Source: Agrococcus sediminis | Lineage (GTDB): Bacteria > Actinomycetota > Actinomycetes > Actinomycetales > Microbacteriaceae | Length of the DNA: 64,000 bases | Assembly: GCF_007923295.1 (NCBI RefSeq) | Contig: NZ_VOIR01000019.1 | Span: forward strand, 1-64,000 | Direction of reading: 5' to 3' | Shown: positions 41,228 to 49,587 of the stretch, piece after piece | Layout: every line of letters begins with the position of its first letter | Numbering within the stretch: the stretch's first letter is position 1 | Notes under the pieces: generated by a model | The model's database searches: none | The model's input: the letters and a program-made list of their open reading frames with translations, nothing else | What the model was told of the DNA's origin: nothing | Translations under genes and position numbers: made by a program

Positions 41228-42232
41228 ATGGCAGACCGCTACGACGAGCGCGACGAGGCCGAGCAGGTCGAGGCGCTGCGGCCGATCGCGCTGCGGGCCG
41301 CGGAGGCGTTCGGGCTCGACGTGGCGCGCATGGAGGTGGTGCTGCACGCCTACAACACCACCTTCGCGGTCGACGACGCCGGCGGGCGCCGGTTCGCCGT
41401 GCGGGTCGGCACGAACTCCGGCAGCACGCCGGCGAACGCCATCGCGCAGCAGGCGTGGGTGCGCGCGATCGCCGAGCAGACCGACGTCGTGGTGCCGGTG
41501 CCGCTGCGCACCCGGGACGGCGCATGGTTCGTCGAGTCGGATGCGCAGGTGCTGGGCCGCCCGGTGCTCGTCACGATCGCGAGCTGGCTCGAGGGCGACG
41601 ACGCCGACGCGCTCACCGCGGACGCCGCTCGTGCGCTCGGGCGGACGATGGCGGCGCTCCATGCGCACGCCGGAGGATGGACGCTGCCGCCCGGCGGCGA
41701 GCTGCCACGCTTCGACCGGCCGCTCTTCGGCGATGAGGACGCGCTGGATCGTGCGCCGGGGCTCTCCGCGGTCGACCGCGCCGTGCTCGCCGATGCCCGG
41801 GCTCGCGCGGAGGAGGTGTTCGAGCGCCTGCACCGGGGCGCCGAGCTGCGACCGCTGCACGCCGACCTCCATGGCGGCAACCTCAAGTGGCATCGCGGGC
41901 GGCTCGCCGTGTTCGACTTCGACGATGCCGGCCTCGGGCTGCCCGTGCTCGACCTCGCGATCTCGGCCTTCTACCTGCGCGCCGACGAGCCGGTGCAGGA
42001 GGAGGCGATGCTCGAGGGCTACGCCGAGGTGGCGCCGCTGCCGGACATCCTGCGGGCCGACTTCGAGGCGCTCGTCGCCGCGCGCCAGCTGCTGCTCGCC
42101 AACAGCCTGCTCGTCACCACGACCGCAGACCTCCGCGCGCAGTCGGGCGAGTACACCCGCGTCTCCGTCGCGAGGCTCCGGCACTGGCTCGAGACCGGGG
42201 TGTTCACGAGAGCGCTGCCCGACGCGGCGTGA
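41228..42232 (+). CDS. Aminoglycoside phosphotransferase-fold kinase
   Basis: A 334-residue APH/choline-kinase-fold protein. The catalytic loop is LRPLHADLHGGNLKWHRG near 214-231 with the HxDxxxxN core, and AVFDFDDAGLG near 234-244 carries the metal Asp. The N-terminal region (YNTTFAVDDAGGRRFAVRVG) is the ATP-binding sheet. Substrate is unknown; homoserine, sugars, choline and antibiotics are all used by the superfamily, and no resistance context is seen. It is divergent from the YqaJ nuclease, with 85 bp between starts. Confidence 0.8.
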   Translation: MADRYDERDEAEQVEALRPIALRAAEAFGLDVARMEVVLHAYNTTFAVDDAGGRRFAVRVGTNSGSTPANAIAQQAWVRAIAEQTDVVVPVPLRTRDGAWFVESDAQVLGRPVLVTIASWLEGDDADALTADAARALGRTMAALHAHAGGWTLPPGGELPRFDRPLFGDEDALDRAPGLSAVDRAVLADARARAEEVFERLHRGAELRPLHADLHGGNLKWHRGRLAVFDFDDAGLGLPVLDLAISAFYLRADEPVQEEAMLEGYAEVAPLPDILRADFEALVAARQLLLANSLLVTTTADLRAQSGEYTRVSVARLRHWLETGVFTRALPDAA

Positions 42233-42302
42233 TCGCGTGAGGGCAAGCGCACAGGAAGCGCAAAGGATAAGGTCGGATCGACCCACAGGAGACTCTGGCG
42301 GA

Positions 42303-43055
42303 ATGGATGGCATGACCGACACCGCTCAGCAGCAGCTGCGGGCACAGCCCCGCCTCACCCGCCCGGATGGCTCGCCCATCCGCGTCGTCGTCGTCGACGA
42401 CGAGCAGAGCCTCGCTGACCTCGTCGCCATGGGCCTCAAGTACGAGGGCTGGGACGTGAAGACCGCCGCCAACGGCCAGCAGGCGCTGCAGGCGGTGCGC
42501 GAGTTCCGCCCCGACGCGGTGGTGCTCGACATCATGCTCCCCGACATCGACGGCCTCACCGTGCTGCAGCGCCTGCGCTCGGCCGGCTTCGACGTGCCGG
42601 TGCTCTTCCTCACGGCCAAGGACTCGCTCGACGACCGCGTCGCCGGGCTCACCGCCGGCGGCGACGACTACGTCACGAAGCCCTTCGGGCTCGAGGAGGT
42701 CGTCGCGCGCCTCCGCGGCCTGATCCGCCGCACCGCCCAGACCGCCGAGGAGTCGAGCGTGCTCTGGGTCGGCGACCTCATGATGGACGAGGACTCCTAC
42801 GAGGTGCGCCGCGGCGGCCAGCAGGTCGACCTCACCGCCACCGAGTTCGAGCTGCTGCGCTACCTCATGCGCAACCCGCGCCGCGTGCTCTCGAAGGCGC
42901 AGATCCTCGACCGCGTCTGGTCGTACGACTTCGGCGGGCGCGCGAGCGTCGTCGAGCTGTACATCTCCTACCTGCGCAAGAAGATCGACACGCTCGGCCC
43001 GCCCATGATCCACACCGTGCGCGGCGTCGGCTACCAGCTGCGCGCGGCTGAGTGA
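42303..43055 (+). CDS. Response regulator, OmpR/PhoB family
   Basis: A two-domain regulator of 250 residues. The receiver has RVVVVDDEQSLADLV near 26-40, phospho-acceptor Asp in AVVLDIMLPDIDG near 76, and Lys in VTKPFGLEE. The winged-helix DNA-binding domain starts near SVLWVGDLMMDEDSYEVRRG and ends GVGYQLRAAE. It is followed after 34 bp by its sensor kinase. The start at 42303 has AGGAG upstream; an ATG at 42312 is equally possible. Target genes unknown. Confidence 0.93.
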   Translation: MDGMTDTAQQQLRAQPRLTRPDGSPIRVVVVDDEQSLADLVAMGLKYEGWDVKTAANGQQALQAVREFRPDAVVLDIMLPDIDGLTVLQRLRSAGFDVPVLFLTAKDSLDDRVAGLTAGGDDYVTKPFGLEEVVARLRGLIRRTAQTAEESSVLWVGDLMMDEDSYEVRRGGQQVDLTATEFELLRYLMRNPRRVLSKAQILDRVWSYDFGGRASVVELYISYLRKKIDTLGPPMIHTVRGVGYQLRAAE

Positions 43056-43089
43056 GCCGGCGCCCGCAGCGCACCCGCCTCCTGCACCC

Positions 43090-44610
43090 GTGACCCAGCC
43101 CGCAGCCGCGACGCCCCAGACCCGACGCATCCAGAACCCGTCGTCGTGGTCGCTGCGCCGACGGCTGCTGGTGGTCGTCGTGGCGCTGTTCGCCCTGCTC
43201 ACCGCGGCGGTGGCGATCGCGAGCGTCATGACGATGCGCGTCGTGCTCGAGACGCGCGTCGACGAGCAGCTGACCGAGATCGCGAGCCGCACCGCGACCG
43301 ACGTCGAGCGCGCGCTCGCGACCGGCACGCAGGCGCCGCTCGACCCGCGCACGGCGCCGACCGCCACGCTCATCGCCATCGAGCAGGGCGGCGACCTGCG
43401 CCAGGCGTTCATCCTCACGAGCATCGGGCAGCAGCTCGCGCTCTCGGCCGCCGACGAGCGGGTCGTGCTCGGCACCGGCTCCGACGGCATCGTCAACGAG
43501 TCGCTGCCGACCTACGGCTCCTACCGCGTGATCGCGCACGACGTCGGCGGCGGGGCGCGGGTGATCGTCGGGCTGTCGATGTCCGAGACCAACCAGACGC
43601 TCGCGGCGCTCGCCTTCGTGATCGCGGTCGCGGCGTTCGCCGCGGTCACGATCGTGCTGCTGCTCGGCGACATGATCATCCGGCGCGCGCTGCGGCCGCT
43701 CACCTCCGTCATCGCCACCACCGAGCGCATCTCGCAGCTGCCGCTCGCCTCGGGCACCGCGCAGCTGACCAACCGGGTGCGCATCGAGGAGCCGGCCTCG
43801 GAGGTCGGCCGCGTGCAGGAGAGCATGAACCGCATGCTCAACCACATCGAGCAGGCGTTCGAGGCGCGCTCGGCGAGCGAGCGCCGCGTGCGCCAGTTCG
43901 TCGCCGACGCCTCGCACGAGCTGCGCACGCCGCTCGCCGCGGTGCGCGGCTACGCCGAGATCACGCGCAAGCACGACGGCGACCTGCGCCCCGACACCCG
44001 AGAGTCGCTCGAGCGCATCGAGGCTGCCGCGCAGCGCATGCAGGCGCTCGTCGACGACCTGCTGCTGCTGGCGCGGCTCGACGAGGGCCGCGAGCTCGAG
44101 CGGGGCGAGGTCGACCTGTCGCTGCTCGTCATCGAGGCGGTCGCCGACGCGCAGGCCGCGGGCCGCTCCCACCCGATCGCGCTCGAGCTGCCCGAGGAGC
44201 CCGTGGTGGTCGCCGGCGACCCGCTGCGGCTGCAGCAGGTCGTGGCGAACCTGCTCGCGAACGCCCGCGTGCACACGCCCGAGGGCACGCCCGTCGACGT
44301 GTCGCTGCGCACCGAGGGGGAGGAGGCCGTGGTCGAGATCGTCGACGCGGGCCCCGGCATCCCCGACGAGCTGCAGCAGACGGTCTTCCAGCGCTTCGCG
44401 CGCGGCGACACCTCGCGCTCGCGCGCGACGGGCTCGTCGGGGCTCGGGCTCGCGATCGTCGAGGCGCTCGTCGACGCGCACGGGGGCACCATCGCGCTCG
44501 AGAGCGAGCCGGGGCGCACAGCGTTCACCGTGCGCCTGCCGCTGTGGGGACGGGCGGCGGGGTCGGATGCGCCGGACGCCGAGGGCGCGGAGCTCCGGCA
44601 GCCGTCGTGA
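43090..44610 (+). CDS. Sensor histidine kinase
   Basis: Membrane sensor of 506 residues. Two hydrophobic segments (about 24-52 and 174-197) flank an extracytoplasmic domain of about 125 residues with no recognised fold. The HAMP linker follows, then the H-box FVADASHELRTPLAAV with His near 276, the N-box LLANARVHT near 396-404, and DAGPGIPDEL and GSSGLGLAIV of the ATP lid. It partners the upstream regulator. The C-terminal 25 residues are an acidic tail. The pair resembles the TcrXY/MprAB type, but the stimulus is unknown. Confidence 0.93.
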   Translation: MTQPAAATPQTRRIQNPSSWSLRRRLLVVVVALFALLTAAVAIASVMTMRVVLETRVDEQLTEIASRTATDVERALATGTQAPLDPRTAPTATLIAIEQGGDLRQAFILTSIGQQLALSAADERVVLGTGSDGIVNESLPTYGSYRVIAHDVGGGARVIVGLSMSETNQTLAALAFVIAVAAFAAVTIVLLLGDMIIRRALRPLTSVIATTERISQLPLASGTAQLTNRVRIEEPASEVGRVQESMNRMLNHIEQAFEARSASERRVRQFVADASHELRTPLAAVRGYAEITRKHDGDLRPDTRESLERIEAAAQRMQALVDDLLLLARLDEGRELERGEVDLSLLVIEAVADAQAAGRSHPIALELPEEPVVVAGDPLRLQQVVANLLANARVHTPEGTPVDVSLRTEGEEAVVEIVDAGPGIPDELQQTVFQRFARGDTSRSRATGSSGLGLAIVEALVDAHGGTIALESEPGRTAFTVRLPLWGRAAGSDAPDAEGAELRQPS

Positions 44611-44624
44611 CCGACGGGGCCGGC

Positions 44625-44654
44625 TTGCGCCGCGCATCCGTCGTGCCGTAGTCT
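44625..44654 (+). promoter_or_regulatory. Promoter of the rplJ-rplL operon
   Basis: TTGCGC (44625-44630) and TAGTCT (44649-44654) are separated by 18 bp and precede the L10 leader directly. Confidence 0.6.
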
Positions 44655-44660
44655 TGCCGC

Positions 44661-44802
44661 ATACCAAAGACCGCTGGTCGTCGGCGTGTGCCCGCAAGGG
44701 GATGTGCCGACCGAAGGCTCGCTCGAGGAGCGTCGTCCCGCGCAGGTGCTGAAAGATCCGTCGAGATCCCAGAGCTCCGTGCGCGTGCGCCGGAGCTCTT
44801 TT
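44661..44802 (+). ncRNA. L10 leader with attenuator-like hairpin
   Basis: The 5' leader of rplJ matches the actinobacterial ribosomal protein L10 leader: accaaagaccgctggtcg, a central stem with cccgcaagggg, and gcgcaggtgctgaaagatc near 44739-44757. L10 bound to L12 grips this RNA to repress its own operon. It ends with an agagctccg/cggagctct hairpin (44771-44799) followed by TTTT, rare in so GC-rich a genome, pointing to transcriptional attenuation as well. I judge this from sequence similarity, not a covariance search. Confidence 0.85.
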
Positions 44803-44845
44803 GCATGAGTGGGCCAGGGAAGCCGGCAACGACGCAAGGAGCACC

Positions 44846-45364
44846 ATGGCGAACAAGGAAGCTGCGGTCGCCGAGCTCTCGAACCTCTTCGAGACCTCGA
44901 ACGCCGTTCTGCTGACCGAGTACCGCGGTCTCACCGTCGGCCAGCTGAAGACGCTGCGCCGATCGATCAGTGAGCACGCGACGTACGCCGTGGTGAAGAA
45001 CACGCTCACCAAGATCGCAGCCAACAACGCCGGCATCACGGCGTTCGACGAGTCGCTTGCCGGCCCGTCCGCGATCGCATTCGTGCACGGCGACCCTGTC
45101 GCCGTCGCGAAGGAGCTGCGTGCCTTCGCCAAGGCGAACCCGGCGCTCGTGGTCAAGAACGGTTTCTTCGACGGGAACCCGCTCACGGCCGACGACGTCA
45201 ACAAGCTCGCCGACCTCGAGTCGCGGGAGGTGCTGCTGGCCAAGCTGGCAGGTGCCTTCAAGGCCTCGCTGTTCGGCGCTGCATACATGTTCAACGCCCC
45301 GCTCGCCCAGGCCGCTCGCGCGGTCGACGCGCTGCGGGTCAAGCAGGAGTCCGCGGCCGAGTAG
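44846..45364 (+). CDS. rplJ: 50S ribosomal protein L10
   Basis: A 172-residue stalk-base protein. [20 protein letters not shown] and [16 protein letters not shown] are diagnostic. The C-terminal helices bind L12 dimers. AAGGAG lies before the ATG. It is the first gene of rplJL, downstream of the L10 leader. Confidence 0.98.
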   Translation: MANKEAAVAELSNLFETSNAVLLTEYRGLTVGQLKTLRRSISEHATYAVVKNTLTKIAANNAGITAFDESLAGPSAIAFVHGDPVAVAKELRAFAKANPALVVKNGFFDGNPLTADDVNKLADLESREVLLAKLAGAFKASLFGAAYMFNAPLAQAARAVDALRVKQESAAE

Positions 45365-45397
45365 GCAGCGGTCGGTACCAGAAACAAGGAGAAGACG

Positions 45398-45781
45398 ATG
45401 GCAAAGCTGTCGACTGACGAGCTGCTCGAGCAGTTCAAGGAGCTCACCCTCATCGAGCTCAGCGAGTTCGTGAAGAAGTTCGAGGAGACCTTCGAGGTCA
45501 CCGCCGCCGCTCCCGTCGCCGCCGCTGCAGCCCCCGCTGCCGCTGCTGCTGCGGAGGAGGTCGAGGAGAAGACGGACTTCGACGTCATCCTCGAGTCCGC
45601 CGGCTCGGCGAAGATCCAGGTCATCAAGGTCGTCCGTTCGCTGACGTCCCTCGGCCTCGGCGAGGCCAAGGCGCTCGTCGACGGCGCTCCCGCCCCCGTG
45701 CTCGAGGGCGCCAAGAAGGAGGACGCCGAGAAGGCCAAGGCCGACCTCGAGGAGGCCGGCGCGACGGTCACGCTCAAGTAG
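45398..45781 (+). CDS. rplL: 50S ribosomal protein L7/L12
   Basis: A 127-residue stalk protein. An N-terminal dimerisation helix is followed by an Ala-rich hinge (about 35-53), then the C-terminal domain with [20 protein letters not shown] and [13 protein letters not shown] that recruits translation GTPases. GGAGAAG precedes the ATG. A strong terminator follows. Confidence 0.98.
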   Translation: MAKLSTDELLEQFKELTLIELSEFVKKFEETFEVTAAAPVAAAAAPAAAAAAEEVEEKTDFDVILESAGSAKIQVIKVVRSLTSLGLGEAKALVDGAPAPVLEGAKKEDAEKAKADLEEAGATVTLK

Positions 45782-45798
45782 CGTTCCCCGCACCATCG

Positions 45799-45832
45799 CG
45801 AAGGGCCGCTCCCGTGAGGGGGCGGCCCTTCG
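45799..45832 (+). terminator. Terminator after rplL
   Basis: The arms cgaagggccgc and gcggcccttcg pair, with ccc/ggg inside, around a GTGA-type loop. Confidence 0.85.
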
Positions 45833-45872
45833 TCATGCGCCTGCGGCGCGCTGCCGCGCAGGCGCGACGGGA

Positions 45873-45878
45873 TACCGT
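45873..45878 (+). promoter_or_regulatory. Likely -10 box of the ABC exporter gene (TACCGT)
   Basis: TACCGT stands 6 nt before the GTG at 45885. Confidence 0.45.
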
Positions 45879-45884
45879 GGCCAC

Positions 45885-47741
45885 GTGAGCATGGGCATGG
45901 GCGGCGGTCGCCGGGGCGGGGTCGGCATGCGCGACGAGTCGGCGCAGCGCGCCGCCAACGCGAGCGCTCCCCGCGTGCCCGACCTCGGCAAGCGCATCCT
46001 GGGCCTCTTCCGCCCCCACCGGCCGCAGATCGTGCTGACGATCGTGCTCGTGCTGATCGTCGCGACGATCGCGGTGTTCCCGCCGCTGCTGACCCAGCGC
46101 GTCTTCGACGAGGCGCTGTTCCCGCCCGAGGGCGGCCCCGATCTGCGGCTGCTCTGGATGCTCGTCGGCACGATGGTGGCGCTGTGGATCTCGTCGAGCC
46201 TGCTCGGCATCTGGCAGACGCTCATCACGTCGAAGGTCGGCAACCGCGTCATGGGGCAGCTGCGCGACTCGCTGTTCGACCGGCTGCAGAGCATGGAGCT
46301 CGCGTTCTTCACCCGCACGAAGACGGGCGTCATCCAGTCGCGGCTGCAGAACGACGTCGGCGGCGTCGCGAACGTGCTCTCCAACACCGTCTCGTCGGTC
46401 GTCGGCAACACCGTCACGGTGATCGCGAGCCTCGTGACGATGCTCATCCTCTCGTGGCAGCTGACGGTCATGGCGGTGCTGCTCACGCCCGTGCTCGTGC
46501 TGCTGCAGCGCCGCGTCGGCCAGGTGCGCGCCCGCATCGCGACGCAGACGCAGGAGTCGCTGAGCGAGATGACGGCGATCACGCAGGAGTCGCTGTCGGT
46601 GTCAGGCATCCTGCTCGCGAAGGCGTTCGGCCGGCAGGCCGACGAGTCGCGCCGCTACGCCGCCGAGAACGAGCGCCAGGTCGACCTGCAGGTGCGGCTG
46701 ACGATGAGCGGCCAGACTTTCTTCGCGCTCGTGTCGGTCTTCATCTCGATCCTGCCCGCCGTCGTCTACGTGCTCGCCGGCTACCTGATCGCCGGCGGCG
46801 ACACCGGCGTCACGGCCGGCACGCTCGTCGCGTTCACGACCGTGCAGGCGCGGCTGCTCATGCCGCTCATGGGCCTGCTGCGCGTGGGGCTCGACCTGCA
46901 GACCTCCGGCGCGCTCTTCGCCCGCATCTTCGAGTACCTCGACCTGCAGCCGGCGATCGAGCCGCCGACGTCGCCGCGCCCGCTCGACCGCTCGCGCCTC
47001 GGCGAGGTGGAGTTCGACGACGTGCGCTTCCACTACCCGGATGCGCGCGAGGGCGAGCGGGCGACGCTCGACGGCGTCTCGTTCCGGCTCGAGCCGAGCA
47101 CCTTCGCGGCCTTCGTCGGTCCCTCGGGCGCGGGCAAGACGACGATCGGGTACCTGCTGCCGCGCCTGCACGAGGCGAGCGGCGGAGCGGTGCGCTTCGC
47201 GGGCACCGACGTGCGCGAGCTCGACCCGGCGGCCCTCACCGACCACATCGGCATCGTGAGCCAGGAGCCGTACCTGTTCCACGCGTCCATCGCCGAGAAC
47301 CTGCGCTACGCCAAGCCCGACGCGACCGACGTCGAGCTCGACGCCGCCACGCGCGCCGCGAGCATCTACGACACCATCCACCGGTTCCCCGACGGCTACG
47401 ACACGATCGTGGGCGAGCGCGGCTACCGGCTCTCGGGCGGCGAGAAGCAGCGCATCGCGATCGCGCGGGTGCTGCTGAAGGACCCGGCGGTGCTCGTGCT
47501 CGACGAGGCCACGAGCGCGCTCGACACCGTCTCGGAGCGCGTCGTGCAGGGCGCGCTCGACGAGGCGGCGCGCGGCCGCACGACGCTCGCGATCGCGCAC
47601 CGGCTCTCGACCATCCGGCACGCCGACGTCATCTTCGTCATCGACGCCGGCCGCATCGTCGAGCAGGGCGCGCACGACGAGCTGCTCGCGCTCGGCGGCA
47701 CCTATGCGACGCTCTTCGCGCAGCAGGCCTCGCGGGTCTGA
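45885..47741 (+). CDS. ABC exporter, fused membrane and ATPase domains
   Basis: A 618-residue half-transporter. A Gly-rich N-terminus (MSMGMGGGRRGG) precedes the membrane domain of six helices (about 48-330). The ATPase has Walker A GPSGAGKTT near 414, signature LSGGEKQR near 516 and Walker B VLVLDEATSALD. It should act as a homodimer, exporting lipids, peptides or drugs. The GTG at 45885 is supported by the -10 box. No partner gene is next to it. Confidence 0.9.
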   Translation: MSMGMGGGRRGGVGMRDESAQRAANASAPRVPDLGKRILGLFRPHRPQIVLTIVLVLIVATIAVFPPLLTQRVFDEALFPPEGGPDLRLLWMLVGTMVALWISSSLLGIWQTLITSKVGNRVMGQLRDSLFDRLQSMELAFFTRTKTGVIQSRLQNDVGGVANVLSNTVSSVVGNTVTVIASLVTMLILSWQLTVMAVLLTPVLVLLQRRVGQVRARIATQTQESLSEMTAITQESLSVSGILLAKAFGRQADESRRYAAENERQVDLQVRLTMSGQTFFALVSVFISILPAVVYVLAGYLIAGGDTGVTAGTLVAFTTVQARLLMPLMGLLRVGLDLQTSGALFARIFEYLDLQPAIEPPTSPRPLDRSRLGEVEFDDVRFHYPDAREGERATLDGVSFRLEPSTFAAFVGPSGAGKTTIGYLLPRLHEASGGAVRFAGTDVRELDPAALTDHIGIVSQEPYLFHASIAENLRYAKPDATDVELDAATRAASIYDTIHRFPDGYDTIVGERGYRLSGGEKQRIAIARVLLKDPAVLVLDEATSALDTVSERVVQGALDEAARGRTTLAIAHRLSTIRHADVIFVIDAGRIVEQGAHDELLALGGTYATLFAQQASRV

Positions 47742-47768
47742 CGCGCCGCGCCGGCGGTGCCGGCGACG

Positions 47769-48146
47769 TCAGGCGGATGCGTCGGCGTCGACCTCGTCGA
47801 GGCCCGGCAGGTCGGCGGTCGCCTCGCGCCACCGCCGCTCGAGCTCCTCCATGTCGGCCGCGTAGTCGCTGTAGCGGCAGCCGAGCCCGTTGGGCTTCAC
47901 GCGGATGCCCTCCTCGCGCCAGTGGGGGAGCGCGCGCTGCAGCAGGTCGCCGCCGAAGTCGCCGGCGTGGCTCGTGATGCGCCACCACGGCAGGCCGTCG
48001 CTGTAGTGGCGGAGGATCGAGCCGACCTGCCGCGGACCGATGCCGCAGATGCGGGCGACGGCGCCGTACGAGGCGACGCGGCCGGGCGGCACGAGCTCGA
48101 CGCAGCGCAGCACGCGCTCGATCACGAGCTCCCGTCTGGCGTCCAC
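47769..48146 (-). CDS. Alkyltransferase-like protein (MGMT family without catalytic Cys)
   Basis: A 125-residue protein of the O6-alkylguanine DNA transferase C-terminal domain fold. The DNA-binding helix-turn-helix is PPGRVASYGAVARICGIGPR near 20-40. In MGMT the motif is PCHR; here it reads LPWWRITSHAG near 53-63, with Trp where the reactive Cys would be. Such ATL proteins bind alkylated guanine and flag it for nucleotide excision repair. GTG at 48144-48146 preferred (GAGGA upstream); another GTG at 48164 adds six residues. Divergent from cbs. Confidence 0.85.
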   Translation of the reverse strand: MDARRELVIERVLRCVELVPPGRVASYGAVARICGIGPRQVGSILRHYSDGLPWWRITSHAGDFGGDLLQRALPHWREEGIRVKPNGLGCRYSDYAADMEELERRWREATADLPGLDEVDADASA

Positions 48147-48214
48147 CGCCCCATCCTCGCCCACCGGGCGCCCGCCCGCTCGACGGTAGGCTCGAGCGTC
48201 AGGCAGGAGGCAGG

Positions 48215-49585
48215 ATGCGCTACGCGGAGTCGATCCTCGAGACGATCGGCGACACGCCGCTCGTGAGGCTCTCGAAGGTCACCGAGGGCGTCGCGGCGAC
48301 GGTGCTCGCGAAGGTCGAGTTCCTCAACCCGGGCGGGTCGGTGAAGGACCGCATCGCGCTCGCGATGATCGAGGACGCCGAGCGCCGGGGGCTCATCGGG
48401 CCCGGCGGCACGATCGTCGAGCCGACGAGCGGCAACACCGGGGTCGGGCTCGCGCTCGTCGCGCAGCAGAAGGGCTACCGCTGCGTCTTCGTCTGCCCCG
48501 ACAAGGTGTCCGAGGACAAGCGCGCGACGCTGCGCGCGTACGGCGCCGAGGTCGTCGTGACGCCCACCGCCGTCGCGCCCGACAGCCCCGAGTCCTACTA
48601 CGGCGTCGCGAACCGCCTGACCGACGAGATCGAGGGCGCCTACCAGCCCAACCAGTTCTTCAACCCCGCCGCGCCCGCGGCCCACGAGGCGTCGACCGGG
48701 CCCGAGATCTGGCGCGACACCGACGGCCGCATCACGCACTTCGTGGCCGGCGTCGGCACCGGCGGCACGATCACCGGCACCGCCCGGTACCTCAAGCGCG
48801 CCTCCGACGGCCGCGTCGAGGCCATCGGCGCCGACCCGGAGGGCTCGATCTACTCCGGCGGCACCGGCCGGCCGTACCTCGTCGAGGGCGTCGGCGAGGA
48901 CATGTGGCCCGGCAACTACGACCCGAGCGTCGTCGACCGGGTGCTCGCGGTGAACGACGCCGAGTCGTTCGCGATGACCCGCAGGCTCGCCCGCGAGGAG
49001 GGCCTGCTCGTCGGCGGCTCGAGCGGCATGGCGGTCGTCGCCGCGCTGCGCGTCGCCCGCGAGCTGCCCGCCGACGCTGTCGTCGTCGTGCTGCTGCCCG
49101 ACTCGGGCCGCGGCTACCTGCAGAAGGTCTACTCCGACGCCTGGATGCGCTCCTACGGCTTCGCCGCGCCCGAGGCCGGCACGACGGTCGGCGACGTGCT
49201 CACCGGCAAGGCGGGCGGCGTGCCCGACCTCGTGCACGCGCACCCCGCCGACACCGTGCACGACGCGATCGAGATCATGCGCGAGTACGGCGTGAGCCAG
49301 CTGCCGGTGCTCACCGCCGAGCCGCCCGTCGTGGTCGGCGAGGTCGCGGGCTCGGTCGACGAGCGCTCGCTGCTCGACGCCGTCTTCGCCGACCGCGCCG
49401 AGCTCGCCGACACCGTCGCGCAGCACCTCGGCCCGCGCCTGCCGCACATCGGCATCACGGAGTCGGTGGATGCGCTGCGCTCGGCCCTGCGGGAGGCCGA
49501 CGCGCTGCTCGTGCTCGACCGCGCGAAGCCGGTGGGCGTCGTGACGCGCACCGACCTGCTGACCCACCTCGCGAAGGAGGCATGA
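48215..49585 (+). CDS. cbs: Cystathionine beta-synthase
   Basis: PLP enzyme of 456 residues joining serine and homocysteine in transsulfuration. The PLP Lys is in LNPGGSVKDR near 42, and TSGNTGVGLA and GTGGTITGTARY bind the cofactor phosphate. The C-terminal third (from about 325) holds two CBS repeats that may sense adenosyl ligands. AGGAGG precedes the ATG. It is followed by metB, with which it is cotranscribed. O-acetylserine-type cysteine synthase activity is possible but the CBS domains and neighbour favour this call. Confidence 0.92.
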   Translation: MRYAESILETIGDTPLVRLSKVTEGVAATVLAKVEFLNPGGSVKDRIALAMIEDAERRGLIGPGGTIVEPTSGNTGVGLALVAQQKGYRCVFVCPDKVSEDKRATLRAYGAEVVVTPTAVAPDSPESYYGVANRLTDEIEGAYQPNQFFNPAAPAAHEASTGPEIWRDTDGRITHFVAGVGTGGTITGTARYLKRASDGRVEAIGADPEGSIYSGGTGRPYLVEGVGEDMWPGNYDPSVVDRVLAVNDAESFAMTRRLAREEGLLVGGSSGMAVVAALRVARELPADAVVVVLLPDSGRGYLQKVYSDAWMRSYGFAAPEAGTTVGDVLTGKAGGVPDLVHAHPADTVHDAIEIMREYGVSQLPVLTAEPPVVVGEVAGSVDERSLLDAVFADRAELADTVAQHLGPRLPHIGITESVDALRSALREADALLVLDRAKPVGVVTRTDLLTHLAKEA

Positions 49586-49587
49586 CG

